From Bacillota bacterium (GTDB lineage: Bacteria; Bacillota; UBA4882; UBA8346): 5,393 nucleotides of DNA. Positions 1 through 5,367 of the stretch are shown here, piece by piece. The stretch lies in assembly GCA_023392595.1 (NCBI GenBank), contig JAEVYU010000007.1, forward strand, positions 1 to 5,393. Reading direction: 5' to 3'. A model generated the notes under the pieces. It did not search any database, had not been told where the DNA came from, and was given only the letters and a program-made list of their open reading frames with translations. How positions within the stretch are numbered: position 1 is the stretch's first letter; every line of letters begins with the position of its first letter. Position numbers and translations under genes: made by a program.

Positions 1-1
1 C

Positions 2-79
2 ACGAAGCTCATCCAATCCGGCAAGGTTTCGCCCCGGCGCATTTATGGGAAAGCGCCGGATGACATAGATTTCGGCTAA
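2..79 (+). CDS. 3' end of an unidentified gene (partial, last 25 codons)
   Basis: Reading frame 2 is open from the left edge to a TAA at 77-79. It encodes 25 residues ending KVSPRRIYGKAPDDIDFG, which read like an ordinary soluble protein tail: charged and mixed, with no low complexity. The frame starting at base 1 stops at 61-63. The base composition matches the GC-richer hydrogenase operon rather than the AT-rich DNA that follows 79. I do not recognise the family, and the fragment is too short to assign one. The gene is co-directional with the hydrogenase operon, but about 400 bases and a separate promoter lie between them, so it is probably a separate unit. I see no convincing hairpin terminator directly after it. 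Confidence 0.55.
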   Translation, partial: TKLIQSGKVSPRRIYGKAPDDIDFG

Positions 80-80
80 A

Positions 81-136
81 GTCGAAATCATTGGTTGAAG
101 TTGATAATTTTTTAATTTCCGTCAAAATTATTGGTT
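81..136 (+). repeat. Pair of 16-base direct repeats, 40 bp apart
   Basis: GTCGAAATCATTGGTT at 81-96 and GTCAAAATTATTGGTT at 121-136 agree at 14 of 16 positions. They lie in the same orientation, exactly 40 bases start to start, and the flanking bases do not match. The first copy begins two bases after the stop codon of the upstream partial gene. They could be paired binding sites for a regulator (40 bp is close to four helical turns) or the trace of a small duplication. No known operator consensus was recognised. Confidence 0.5.
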
Positions 137-297
137 TTCCTCTGTGCCTCTCCCTCAGAAAAGCAAAGAATGCTGTGACCCATGCTTATACAACCCAGTT
201 ACCCTCAGGCTGCTTGTTAAATTTTTGGCGAATATCGTTAAATATTAAGCGGCATTGCAAGGAATCTTTCACAAATTTGCAGATAGATTAACTATTA

Positions 298-327
298 TTG
301 ACCGGCGGTTGCATCTGAGTATATACT
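298..327 (+). promoter_or_regulatory. Probable sigma-A-type promoter of the hydCBA operon
   Basis: The -35 box is TTGACC (298-303, five of six consensus bases). An 18-bp spacer separates it from the -10 box TATACT (322-327, five of six). Transcription would start near 333-335 and leave an untranslated leader of about 140 nt before the ATG at 477. The -10 lies inside the perfect palindrome AGTATATACT (318-327). A wider inverted repeat, TCTGA (314-318) and TCAGA (332-336), flanks it, so a repressor or activator could act here. The start site is inferred, not seen. Confidence 0.6.
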
Positions 328-342
328 TTCGTCAGAGTCAAC

Positions 343-459
343 GTTTTCCATTCCGGAAAACCCCGCTCTGCCAAGGGGGCTGTCTCTAAAGTAAATTGGG
401 TGCGCCAACGTACCCCTTTATCAAGATTTCCAATTTCTTTGCATAAAAGCGACAGCCCC
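343..459 (+). promoter_or_regulatory. Structured 5' leader of the hydCBA mRNA (candidate cis-regulatory RNA)
   Basis: Several helices can be paired by eye. A 5' hairpin GTTTTCC/GGAAAAC (343-349 with 355-361, loop ATTCC) is perfect. GGGGCTGTC (376-384) pairs perfectly with GACAGCCCC (451-459) and closes a domain. Inside it, AAATT (393-397) pairs with AATTT (432-436), stacked under GGGTGCG/CGTACCC (398-404 with 409-415, loop CCAA, one G-U). CTTT/AAAG (437-440 with 446-449) makes a small second arm. Together this resembles a three-way junction. The closing stem ends four bases before the AAAGGAGA ribosome binding site of hydC. An alternative pairing of CCCC (361-364) with the G-run 375-379 would compete with the closing stem. 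No poly-U follows, so any control would more likely act on translation than termination. I could not match it to a named riboswitch class. The 9-base terminal inverted repeat could also mark a tiny transposon-derived element. Confidence 0.5.
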
Positions 460-476
460 GGGAAAGGAGATAAATT

Positions 477-953
477 ATGCATCCAGCTGCAATCCAGGAT
501 ATTATTGAGCAATCCGGCGGCCTCAAAGCGCCCCTATTGCAAATCCTCCTGGCGGTCCAGGAGGGAAACCCCCAACAGTTCATCAGTGAAAGCGATGTCA
601 ACCAAATCGCCGAATCCCTGAAAATATCGCGCTGCCGGGTTTATTCCACCGCCTCCTTTTACACGGAGTTATCCTTTAAACCCCGAGGAATCCACCGGAT
701 CAGGGTTTGCGTCAATGCCCCCTGTGAAAATGCGGGAAAAATAAAGATTTTAAAAGCGCTTCAACAAGAACTGGCAATATCCCTGGGCCAAACAACCCTG
801 GACGGATTTTTCTCCCTGGAAGAAGTCAATTGTTTAGGAGCCTGTTACATGTCGCCCGCCATCAAAGTGGATGACACTATATATGGAGACTTGACGCCGG
901 AAAAAGCCGTTTTCATTCTTCAAGCCATCCGGAAGGAGAGCATGCTGCCATGA
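477..953 (+). CDS. hydC: NADH-linked [FeFe]-hydrogenase subunit C, NuoE-like 2Fe-2S protein
   Basis: This 158-aa protein belongs to the NuoE/24-kDa family of thioredoxin-like 2Fe-2S proteins, the small subunit of NAD(H)-linked hydrogenases and complex I. The N-terminal helical region (about 1-70) ends in a YSTASFYTELSFKPRG segment, close to the family's YxxATFYxxFxxxPxG. The C-terminal domain has the four cluster ligands as C-x4-C (C78, C83, in VCVNAPC) and C-x3-C (C119, C123, in NCLGAC). Length is normal for the family. The ATG at 477 is fixed by AAAGGAGA at 463-470, seven bases upstream of the start. The product should be cytoplasmic and pass electrons between the HydB flavin site and the rest of the complex. 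Its stop overlaps the hydB start (ATGA), which suggests translational coupling. It is the first gene of the operon and follows the structured leader. The family call is firm. The name hydC rests on the operon context and could equally be written hndA or nuoE-like. Confidence 0.93.
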   Translation: MHPAAIQDIIEQSGGLKAPLLQILLAVQEGNPQQFISESDVNQIAESLKISRCRVYSTASFYTELSFKPRGIHRIRVCVNAPCENAGKIKILKALQQELAISLGQTTLDGFFSLEEVNCLGACYMSPAIKVDDTIYGDLTPEKAVFILQAIRKESMLP

Positions 954-2236
954 ATAATTCCTCGGAAAATGCCTTGGTTTTTAATATCCAGTCCCGGCAA
1001 ACCGCCCTTCTCCAATCCTATCGCCAAAATGGCGGATACACGGCGTTGAAAAAGGCGCTGGAGAACCATCCGGAGGCCATGATCCGGGAGATTCAGGATT
1101 CGGGGCTGCGAGGCCGGGGCGGGGCCGCTTTTCCCACCGGGAAAAAAATCGCCATGGTCCGGGATAATGCCGAAACCAATCGGTTTATAGTCTGCAATGC
1201 CGATGAAGGAGAGCCCGGAACCTTTAAAGACCGCTTTATCATGACCCATATCCCCTTCCAATTGATTGAAGGGATCACTATCGCCGCTTATCTGTCCGGC
1301 GCCTCCCACGGTTACATTTATGTCCGGCATGAGTACCCGGAAGCCCAAAAAATTTTGCGGGCTAGTATGAAGCAAGCCAATGATGCGGGCTTGCTTGGGC
1401 AGAATATTCTGGGAAGCGGATTTTCCCTATCACTGGAACTGTTTTCCGGAGCAGGCAGTTATCTTTGCGGGGAAGAAACCGCGTTACTTTCATCGATCGA
1501 AGGCCGAAAAGGCCGCCCCCGGGTGAAACCGCCCTACCCGACCCAATGCGGGCTTTGGAATCGGCCAACTTTAATCAATAATGTGGAAACCCTGGCCAAT
1601 ATTCCGCAAATCATTGAAAATGGGGCCTCATGGTACCGCCGGATCGGCACAATCGACAGTCCGGGAAGTAAATTGATATCCCTCTCCGGCGATGTCGTCC
1701 GGCGCGGCCTCTATGAGGTTCCCTTCGGAATCACTTTTGCCCAAATTATCGGCGAATACGGCGGCGGGCCCAAACCCGGCCGCTCCATCAAGGCGGTCAA
1801 TATCGGCGGAGCATCCGGAGTGCTAGTCCCGCCCGGGCTGCTGGATACCCCGCTAGAATATCAAGCCTGCGCCCGGGCTGGGATTACCATTGGTTCCGGG
1901 GCCATTTTCATTCTGGACGACACCCGTTCCATCCTGGCCAATGTCCAAAACCGGCTGCGCTTTTTCCTCCATGAGAGTTGCGGAAAATGCACACCGTGCC
2001 GGGAAGGTTTGCGGCAGGCCAACATCATCCTTCAGAAGCTGCTGGCCGGTGAGGCCGGTAAAGATGGGGTTGAGCTTCTGGAACGCTATACCCGGGCCAT
2101 TCAGAACGCTTCCTTCTGCGGTCTGGGTCAGGCGGCCGGAAATACTTTAAAATCTTCCCTGGAGTACTACAGAGAGGAATATCTCGGATGTTGCCGGCCC
2201 CATCCGGAGAACGATTACGCGGAGGTAGCCCTTTAA
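950..2236 (+). CDS. hydB: NADH-linked [FeFe]-hydrogenase subunit B, NuoF-like FMN/NAD(H)-binding diaphorase
   Basis: This 428-aa flavoprotein subunit oxidises NADH or reduces NAD+ and exchanges electrons with HydA and HydC. Family motifs appear in order: GLRGRGGAAFPTGKK (53-66) and CNADEGEPGTFKDR (82-95) for NADH and FMN binding, SGAGSYLCGEETALLSSIEG (166-185) followed by GRPRVKPPYP, and NNVETLAN (210-217). A C-terminal 4Fe-4S site is formed by C344, C347 and C350 (ESCGKCTPCREG) plus C390 (SFCGLGQ). The protein is about the length of bacterial NuoF. It is much shorter than HydB of bifurcating hydrogenases, which adds an N-terminal 2Fe-2S domain and a C-terminal ferredoxin-like domain; both are absent. 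The ATG at 950 overlaps the hydC stop by four bases and has AAGGAG at 933-938. The reading frame is intact and key residues are present. Preference for NAD over NADP cannot be read from the sequence. Confidence 0.95.
   Translation: MNNSSENALVFNIQSRQTALLQSYRQNGGYTALKKALENHPEAMIREIQDSGLRGRGGAAFPTGKKIAMVRDNAETNRFIVCNADEGEPGTFKDRFIMTHIPFQLIEGITIAAYLSGASHGYIYVRHEYPEAQKILRASMKQANDAGLLGQNILGSGFSLSLELFSGAGSYLCGEETALLSSIEGRKGRPRVKPPYPTQCGLWNRPTLINNVETLANIPQIIENGASWYRRIGTIDSPGSKLISLSGDVVRRGLYEVPFGITFAQIIGEYGGGPKPGRSIKAVNIGGASGVLVPPGLLDTPLEYQACARAGITIGSGAIFILDDTRSILANVQNRLRFFLHESCGKCTPCREGLRQANIILQKLLAGEAGKDGVELLERYTRAIQNASFCGLGQAAGNTLKSSLEYYREEYLGCCRPHPENDYAEVAL
2221..2226 (+). promoter_or_regulatory. 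Ribosome binding site that decides the hydA start
   Basis: GGAGGT lies nine bases before the ATG at 2236, inside the last codons of hydB. It is a near-perfect Shine-Dalgarno sequence. It supports the start at 2236 over the in-frame ATG at 2188, which would add 16 residues and has no comparable site. Confidence 0.85.
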
Positions 2237-3963
2237 TGGATATGGTGCAAATTGTTTTAAACGGCAAGGAAGTCTCAGTGCCGTCCGGGATTTCGATTTT
2301 AGAGGCTGCGAAAAGGCAAGGAACGTTTATTCCCACCCTGTGCCACCATCCGGATCAACGCGTAAAGGCCAATTGCCGGGTTTGCCTGGTGGAAGTGGCC
2401 GGAATCAAAAATCTGGTGGCCTCCTGTTCCATTCAGGTGGCGGCCGGAATGAATATCGCCACCAATTCTCCACGGGTCCGCGAGACCGTCCGGACGGTCC
2501 TGGAATTGATCTTTGCCGATCACCCCCAGGAATGCCTGACCTGTATCCGCAATGGCAATTGCGAACTGCGACAGTTGGCCGCCAGGTTCGGCATCAGTGA
2601 TATCCAAGGGGAAAAAATTCATAATAATCTGCCGCTCGATACCTCAACGCCGGCTTTAGTAAGAAATCCCAACAAATGCGTTAAGTGCGGCCGCTGCGCC
2701 GAGGTTTGCCACAGTACTCAGGAAGTGGGCATCCTTTACAGTCAAAACCGCAGCATTGATGTTTGTCTGGCCCCGGAATATGGTAAAGTGTTGGCGGAGA
2801 CCGGCTGTGTACTGTGCGGCCAATGCGCCCTGGCCTGCCCGGTCGGGGCTATTCATGAAAAAGACGATACCGACAAAGTTTGGGAAGCGCTCCATGATCC
2901 CCAAAAGCATGTCCTCGTCCAGGTAGCCCCGGCTATCCGGGTTTCCATCGCCGAAGAATTCGCTCAGCCCGCCGGGGATCTTGCCACCGGGAAACTGGTG
3001 GCCGCTTTGAGGGAACTGGGATTTCAACGGGTGTTCGATACCGATTTTTCGGCTGATTTAACGATTATGGAAGAAGGCCATGAATTGCTGGAACGGATTC
3101 AAAATGGCGGCGTGTTGCCGATGATCACCTCCTGCTGTCCCGGCTGGATTAACTATATTGAACATTACTATCCGGAATTGCTGCCCCATCTCTCGAGTTG
3201 CAAGTCGCCACAACAAATGTTCGGGGCTCTGGCGAAAACCTATTATGCCCAGATAACCGGCATCCCGCCGGAAGACATCTTTTTAGTCTCGATCATGCCC
3301 TGTATCGCGAAAAAATTTGAAGCCGCCCGGCCGGAAATGCGCTCCGGCACTTTCCCCGATGCGGATGCGGTCTTAACCACCCGTGAACTTGGCAGGATGC
3401 TGCGCCACCAGGGGATAGACTTCAACGTGTTGCCGGATGGGGAATTTGATACCCCTCTGGGGATATCGACCGGCGCGGCCGCCATCTTTGGAACCACCGG
3501 CGGAGTGATGGAAGCAGCCCTGCGTACAGTCTATGAGGTTGTCACCGGCCAAACTTTAAAAAAACTGGAATTTTCGGAGATACGGGGCCTGAATGGGATC
3601 AAAGGAGCCGTGGTGGACCTGGCCGGACAAAAAATCAATGTAGCTGTAGCCCATGGCCTGGGAAACGCCAAACAAATCCTGGAGAAAATCAAACAAGGTA
3701 ATTGTGATGCTACTTTTATTGAAATCATGGCCTGTCCCGGCGGATGTATCGGCGGCGCGGGCCAGCCTTACACCACCACCGGGCAGGTCCGCCAAAACCG
3801 GATGGAGGCTCTTTACGGACTGGACCAGGGGATGCCGCTGCGCAAATCCCATGAAAATCCGGCTGTTGTCCAATTATACCGGGAGTTTTTAGACAAACCC
3901 CTGGGGGAACGTTCCCACCATCTCCTCCATACAAGCTATCTCGACCGGCGGCATTGCCGATGA
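2236..3963 (+). CDS. hydA: [FeFe]-hydrogenase catalytic subunit HydA
   Basis: This 575-aa catalytic subunit interconverts protons and H2 at the H-cluster and should be cytoplasmic (no signal peptide). The domain order matches modular group A enzymes such as Clostridium pasteurianum CpI, and the length is almost the same. A plant-type 2Fe-2S site has C36, C47, C50, C64. A His-ligated 4Fe-4S site has H96, C100, C103, C109. Two 4Fe-4S sites follow: C148, C151, C154, C158 and C191, C194, C197, C201. The H-cluster signatures are TSCCPGW (298-304), MPCIAKKFEA (354-363) and MACPGGCIGGAGQP (498-511). C301, C356, C500 and C504 should be the cluster ligands and C300 the proton-transfer cysteine. The acidic proton path residues near TIMEE (276-280) are present. 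A small-subunit-like tail includes KSHENPA (537-543). The extra C-terminal 2Fe-2S domain of bifurcating HydA is absent. The start overlaps the hydB stop by one base (TAATG). HydE, HydF and HydG are needed for maturation and must be encoded elsewhere. Confidence 0.97.
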   Translation: MDMVQIVLNGKEVSVPSGISILEAAKRQGTFIPTLCHHPDQRVKANCRVCLVEVAGIKNLVASCSIQVAAGMNIATNSPRVRETVRTVLELIFADHPQECLTCIRNGNCELRQLAARFGISDIQGEKIHNNLPLDTSTPALVRNPNKCVKCGRCAEVCHSTQEVGILYSQNRSIDVCLAPEYGKVLAETGCVLCGQCALACPVGAIHEKDDTDKVWEALHDPQKHVLVQVAPAIRVSIAEEFAQPAGDLATGKLVAALRELGFQRVFDTDFSADLTIMEEGHELLERIQNGGVLPMITSCCPGWINYIEHYYPELLPHLSSCKSPQQMFGALAKTYYAQITGIPPEDIFLVSIMPCIAKKFEAARPEMRSGTFPDADAVLTTRELGRMLRHQGIDFNVLPDGEFDTPLGISTGAAAIFGTTGGVMEAALRTVYEVVTGQTLKKLEFSEIRGLNGIKGAVVDLAGQKINVAVAHGLGNAKQILEKIKQGNCDATFIEIMACPGGCIGGAGQPYTTTGQVRQNRMEALYGLDQGMPLRKSHENPAVVQLYREFLDKPLGERSHHLLHTSYLDRRHCR

Positions 3964-3973
3964 ACTTAAAATA

Positions 3974-4010
3974 AAAAAGCAATCCGGCAGATATTGCTGG
4001 ATTGCTTTTT
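3974..4010. terminator. Rho-independent terminator after hydA, probably bidirectional
   Basis: AAAAAGCAATCCGGCA (3974-3989) pairs with TGCTGGATTGCTTTTT (3995-4010) around a GATAT loop. The result is a 16-bp stem with one G-U pair. It begins 10 bases after the hydA stop. It has a T-run on the + strand and an A-run on the other side, so it can also end transcripts from the convergent - strand gene, whose stop codon (4009-4011) overlaps its edge. Confidence 0.92.
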
Positions 4011-4191
4011 AAGGATTCTTTGCTTGTGGAGGCTTGGGCAATGGCATCCAATGCGTAATCATATTCATTTTGTACCATTTGTCATTCCAGGTAAAAATAT
4101 TGATATTGCCGGGCTTGTCCCCGTTATTGCAGTAAACTAAAACGCTTTCATAATTACTGGGGGTTCGCTCATTAACGCTTATCCAGTCCAT
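4009..4191 (-). CDS. Small DUF551-type protein of unknown function
   Basis: This 60-aa protein begins MDWISVNERTPSNYESVLVY and has THWMPLPKPP at residues 46-55. These are the two hallmarks of the DUF551 family as I know it (WISVxxRLP near the start, THWMPLPxPP near the end). The family has no established biochemical function and is often met in phages, prophages and other accessory DNA. I chose the start at 4191 because AAGGAG lies ten bases upstream of it on the - strand. An in-frame ATG at 4314 would add 41 residues that do not resemble the family and would bypass this site. The gene converges on hydA and its stop touches the shared terminator. Its composition is AT-richer than the hydrogenase genes, which fits acquired DNA. 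The family call is from memory of the motif, not from a search. Confidence 0.8.
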   Translation of the reverse strand: MDWISVNERTPSNYESVLVYCNNGDKPGNINIFTWNDKWYKMNMITHWMPLPKPPQAKNP

Positions 4192-4305
4192 CTTTGTGAA
4201 TCTCCTTATGATCGTGATATTCGGATGTTTGCGATAGGTAATCTCAAACCAGACGCATAGCATTTCAGAACTTCCATAGAATAGGGCATCATTCTGAACT
4301 TTCTT

Positions 4306-4311
4306 ATTATA
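4306..4311 (-). promoter_or_regulatory. Possible -10 element for the DUF551 gene
   Basis: Read on the - strand these bases are a perfect TATAAT, about 115 bases upstream of the DUF551 start at 4191. No good -35 box is seen 16-18 bases further upstream, and there is no TGn extension. In AT-rich DNA such a match can occur by chance. Confidence 0.3.
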
Positions 4312-4455
4312 CAATCATTTTCTATCCATGGTATTAAAGAAATGTAAAATAAAGGTAAATAAATTTGTAAATCTGGAGCTTAAGGGGGATTCAATCCAAG
4401 GCACTAGGTTAAGATTAAAAAAGCGAGTATCTCTGATCCCAAAAGACTCTACCAT

Positions 4456-4485
4456 AAAAAAAGCCTAACTTTTTTAGTTAAGCTT
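4456..4485 (-). terminator. Rho-independent terminator on the - strand
   Basis: On the - strand, AAGCTTAACT (4485-4476) pairs with AGTTAGGCTT (4470-4461) around an AAAAA loop, with one mismatch. The stem runs into seven Ts (4462-4456). It should end transcripts from the 205-aa gene, and from the small ORF at 4492-4557 if that is real. It also separates this unit from the DUF551 gene. Confidence 0.75.
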
Positions 4486-4491
4486 CATTTT

Positions 4492-4557
4492 CTATGCAAA
4501 TGTGCGGAATGCCTGCTTTTTGCTCAGCCTGATTACCATGATTTTGTCTTCGCTCAT
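4492..4557 (-). CDS. Possible 21-aa ORF just before the terminator
   Basis: An ATG at 4557 opens 21 codons (beginning MSEDKIMVIRLSKKQ) that end at TAG, 4492-4494. It starts 36 bases after the stop of the 205-aa gene on the same strand and ends six bases before the - strand terminator stem. Codons look normal and the peptide is basic and mixed. There is no clear Shine-Dalgarno sequence, and an in-frame TGA lies just upstream. It may be a small gene, the remnant of a larger gene, or chance. Confidence 0.2.
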   Translation of the reverse strand: MSEDKIMVIRLSKKQAFRTFA

Positions 4558-4593
4558 GAAAACTCAAAAATATCTATATTTTTAAAAAGAAAC

Positions 4594-5211
4594 TCACTTG
4601 GAATTATTCATATGAAATGCAAATTCCTGATTCTCATTCGAGTATATAACCTTGTTATTTCGCATTACTTGTAGTTTCCCTTTCAAGACAGTAACATTTT
4701 CAGAAATCAGCCAGTAATTGCCATCTTTTACCGGTAAAAACATTCCTTGAAACGATATTTGACCAAATGTTTCTTCGGCTGTCCTTACCGAAATTTTCCC
4801 CGAGTTTAAACTGTCTAAGAGGCAGTTACAAGTCTCTTTATGGGAATCATTTATGTTTTGTACTAAAAAAAATGCAATACTTCGACTATATTTGCCGGAA
4901 TCGATTAATAAGCCTAAAATTTTATAATTACCAATTATTAATTCATTTTTTAGCGCATATCCACCATAAAGCTCTGAAGTATCAGGAACTCGTTTATCGC
5001 TTTGTTGCTTAATTATTTGCCGGTTGGCAGCCATTTCATGGTTCAAAATAAATCGAATGTCTTTGATAATATGAAAACCAAAAAAACTAATGATACCCAT
5101 ACAAACAAGTATAATGGTTATTTGAAGAAAATTGGACATCGAAGTTTGATTCTTATGATCTTCTGCGACTTTTTGCCAAACCTGTTCATGCCTTTGAAAA
5201 ACTCTCTTCAT
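4594..5211 (-). CDS. Hypothetical single-pass membrane protein
   Basis: This 205-aa protein is not recognised. A basic, polar N-terminus (1-28) precedes one hydrophobic segment at about 29-50 (LQITIILVCMGIISFFGFHI), followed by a charged linker and a soluble region of about 150 residues. That region has alternating hydrophobic patterns suggesting beta-strands (for example GNYWLISENVTVLKGKLQVM) and two close cysteines (C127, C129). No signal-peptidase site is evident, so it is more likely membrane-anchored than secreted. The start at 5211 gives the longest ATG frame but has no strong ribosome binding site. M25 (5139) is the alternative and would leave the hydrophobic segment almost at the N-terminus. 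The gene is clearly AT-rich compared with the hydrogenase operon, consistent with different ancestry. No function is proposed. The frame length and amino-acid make-up argue for a real gene. Confidence 0.65.
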   Translation of the reverse strand: MKRVFQRHEQVWQKVAEDHKNQTSMSNFLQITIILVCMGIISFFGFHIIKDIRFILNHEMAANRQIIKQQSDKRVPDTSELYGGYALKNELIIGNYKILGLLIDSGKYSRSIAFFLVQNINDSHKETCNCLLDSLNSGKISVRTAEETFGQISFQGMFLPVKDGNYWLISENVTVLKGKLQVMRNNKVIYSNENQEFAFHMNNSK

Positions 5212-5340
5212 TAATTTTTTAGCATTCCGGCTTTGAGGAAAATAAAATAATAAAATGACTATTATGAACTCAACTTTCGCACCTTGAAAACAAAGGAAAA
5301 CAGCTTAATTGCATAAGATAGCAGCAAATATGAACAAGAA

Positions 5341-5367
5341 TTGACAAATCGATAGAAACAATATAAA
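5341..5367 (+). promoter_or_regulatory. Possible + strand promoter for a gene beyond the right edge
   Basis: A perfect TTGACA (5341-5346) is followed after 15 bases by TATAAA (5362-5367), or after 17 bases by TAAAAA. Further right, TGGTATAGT (5382-5390) looks like an extended -10 without a matching -35. Either could drive a + strand gene starting outside the window, divergent from the 205-aa gene. The surrounding DNA is AT-rich, so chance matches are likely. Confidence 0.3.

Larger units (their letters stand above)
80..476. other. Non-coding regulatory region upstream of the hydrogenase operon
   Basis: These 397 bases hold no credible gene. The only + strand frame of note (TTG start at 91, 66 codons) has no ribosome binding site and an unconvincing composition. 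The first part (80-300) is AT-rich and holds two near-identical 16-mers, a weak Rex-like site (214-231) and several short AT-rich inverted repeats. The second part (298-476) holds the promoter and a structured untranslated leader of about 140 nt. Each is listed separately. Confidence 0.75.
4192..4593. other. AT-rich intergenic region between two - strand genes
   Basis: About 400 bases lie between the DUF551 gene and the stop of the 205-aa gene. The region holds a - strand terminator (4456-4485), a possible 21-codon ORF (4492-4557) and a possible -10 box (4306-4311). An AT-only inverted repeat (AAAAATA 4566-4572, TATTTTT 4577-4583) lies just after the 205-aa gene. Stretch 4320-4450 shows nothing I can name: no tRNA, no clear ORF and no insertion-sequence ends. 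Confidence 0.6.

Noticed and set aside
91..291. A 66-codon + strand frame in the upstream region
   Set aside because: It has a TTG start without a ribosome binding site, a composition unlike the neighbouring genes, and overlaps repeat and regulatory DNA.
920..1375. A 151-codon - strand frame inside hydB
   Set aside because: It is the antisense shadow of a well-conserved gene, as are the other long - strand frames within 950-3963.
2188..2235. An in-frame ATG that would extend HydA by 16 residues at its N-terminus
   Set aside because: The added residues are unlike any hydrogenase N-terminus, the extension lies inside hydB, and GGAGGT sits at ideal spacing before the ATG at 2236.
4192..4314. 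Longer version of the DUF551 protein starting at 4314
   Set aside because: The extra 41 residues do not look like the family, and a clear AAGGAG supports the start at 4191. The longer start has no comparable site.
4380..4412. A GGGGGATTCAATCC stretch resembling a tRNA T-arm
   Set aside because: The loop would be only three bases, there is no acceptor stem, anticodon arm or CCA, and nothing else tRNA-like is near.
4566..4583. AAAAATA/TATTTTT inverted repeat just after the 205-aa gene
   Set aside because: It is made only of A-T pairs and has no GC core, so it is a poor terminator. The hairpin at 4456-4485 is far better.
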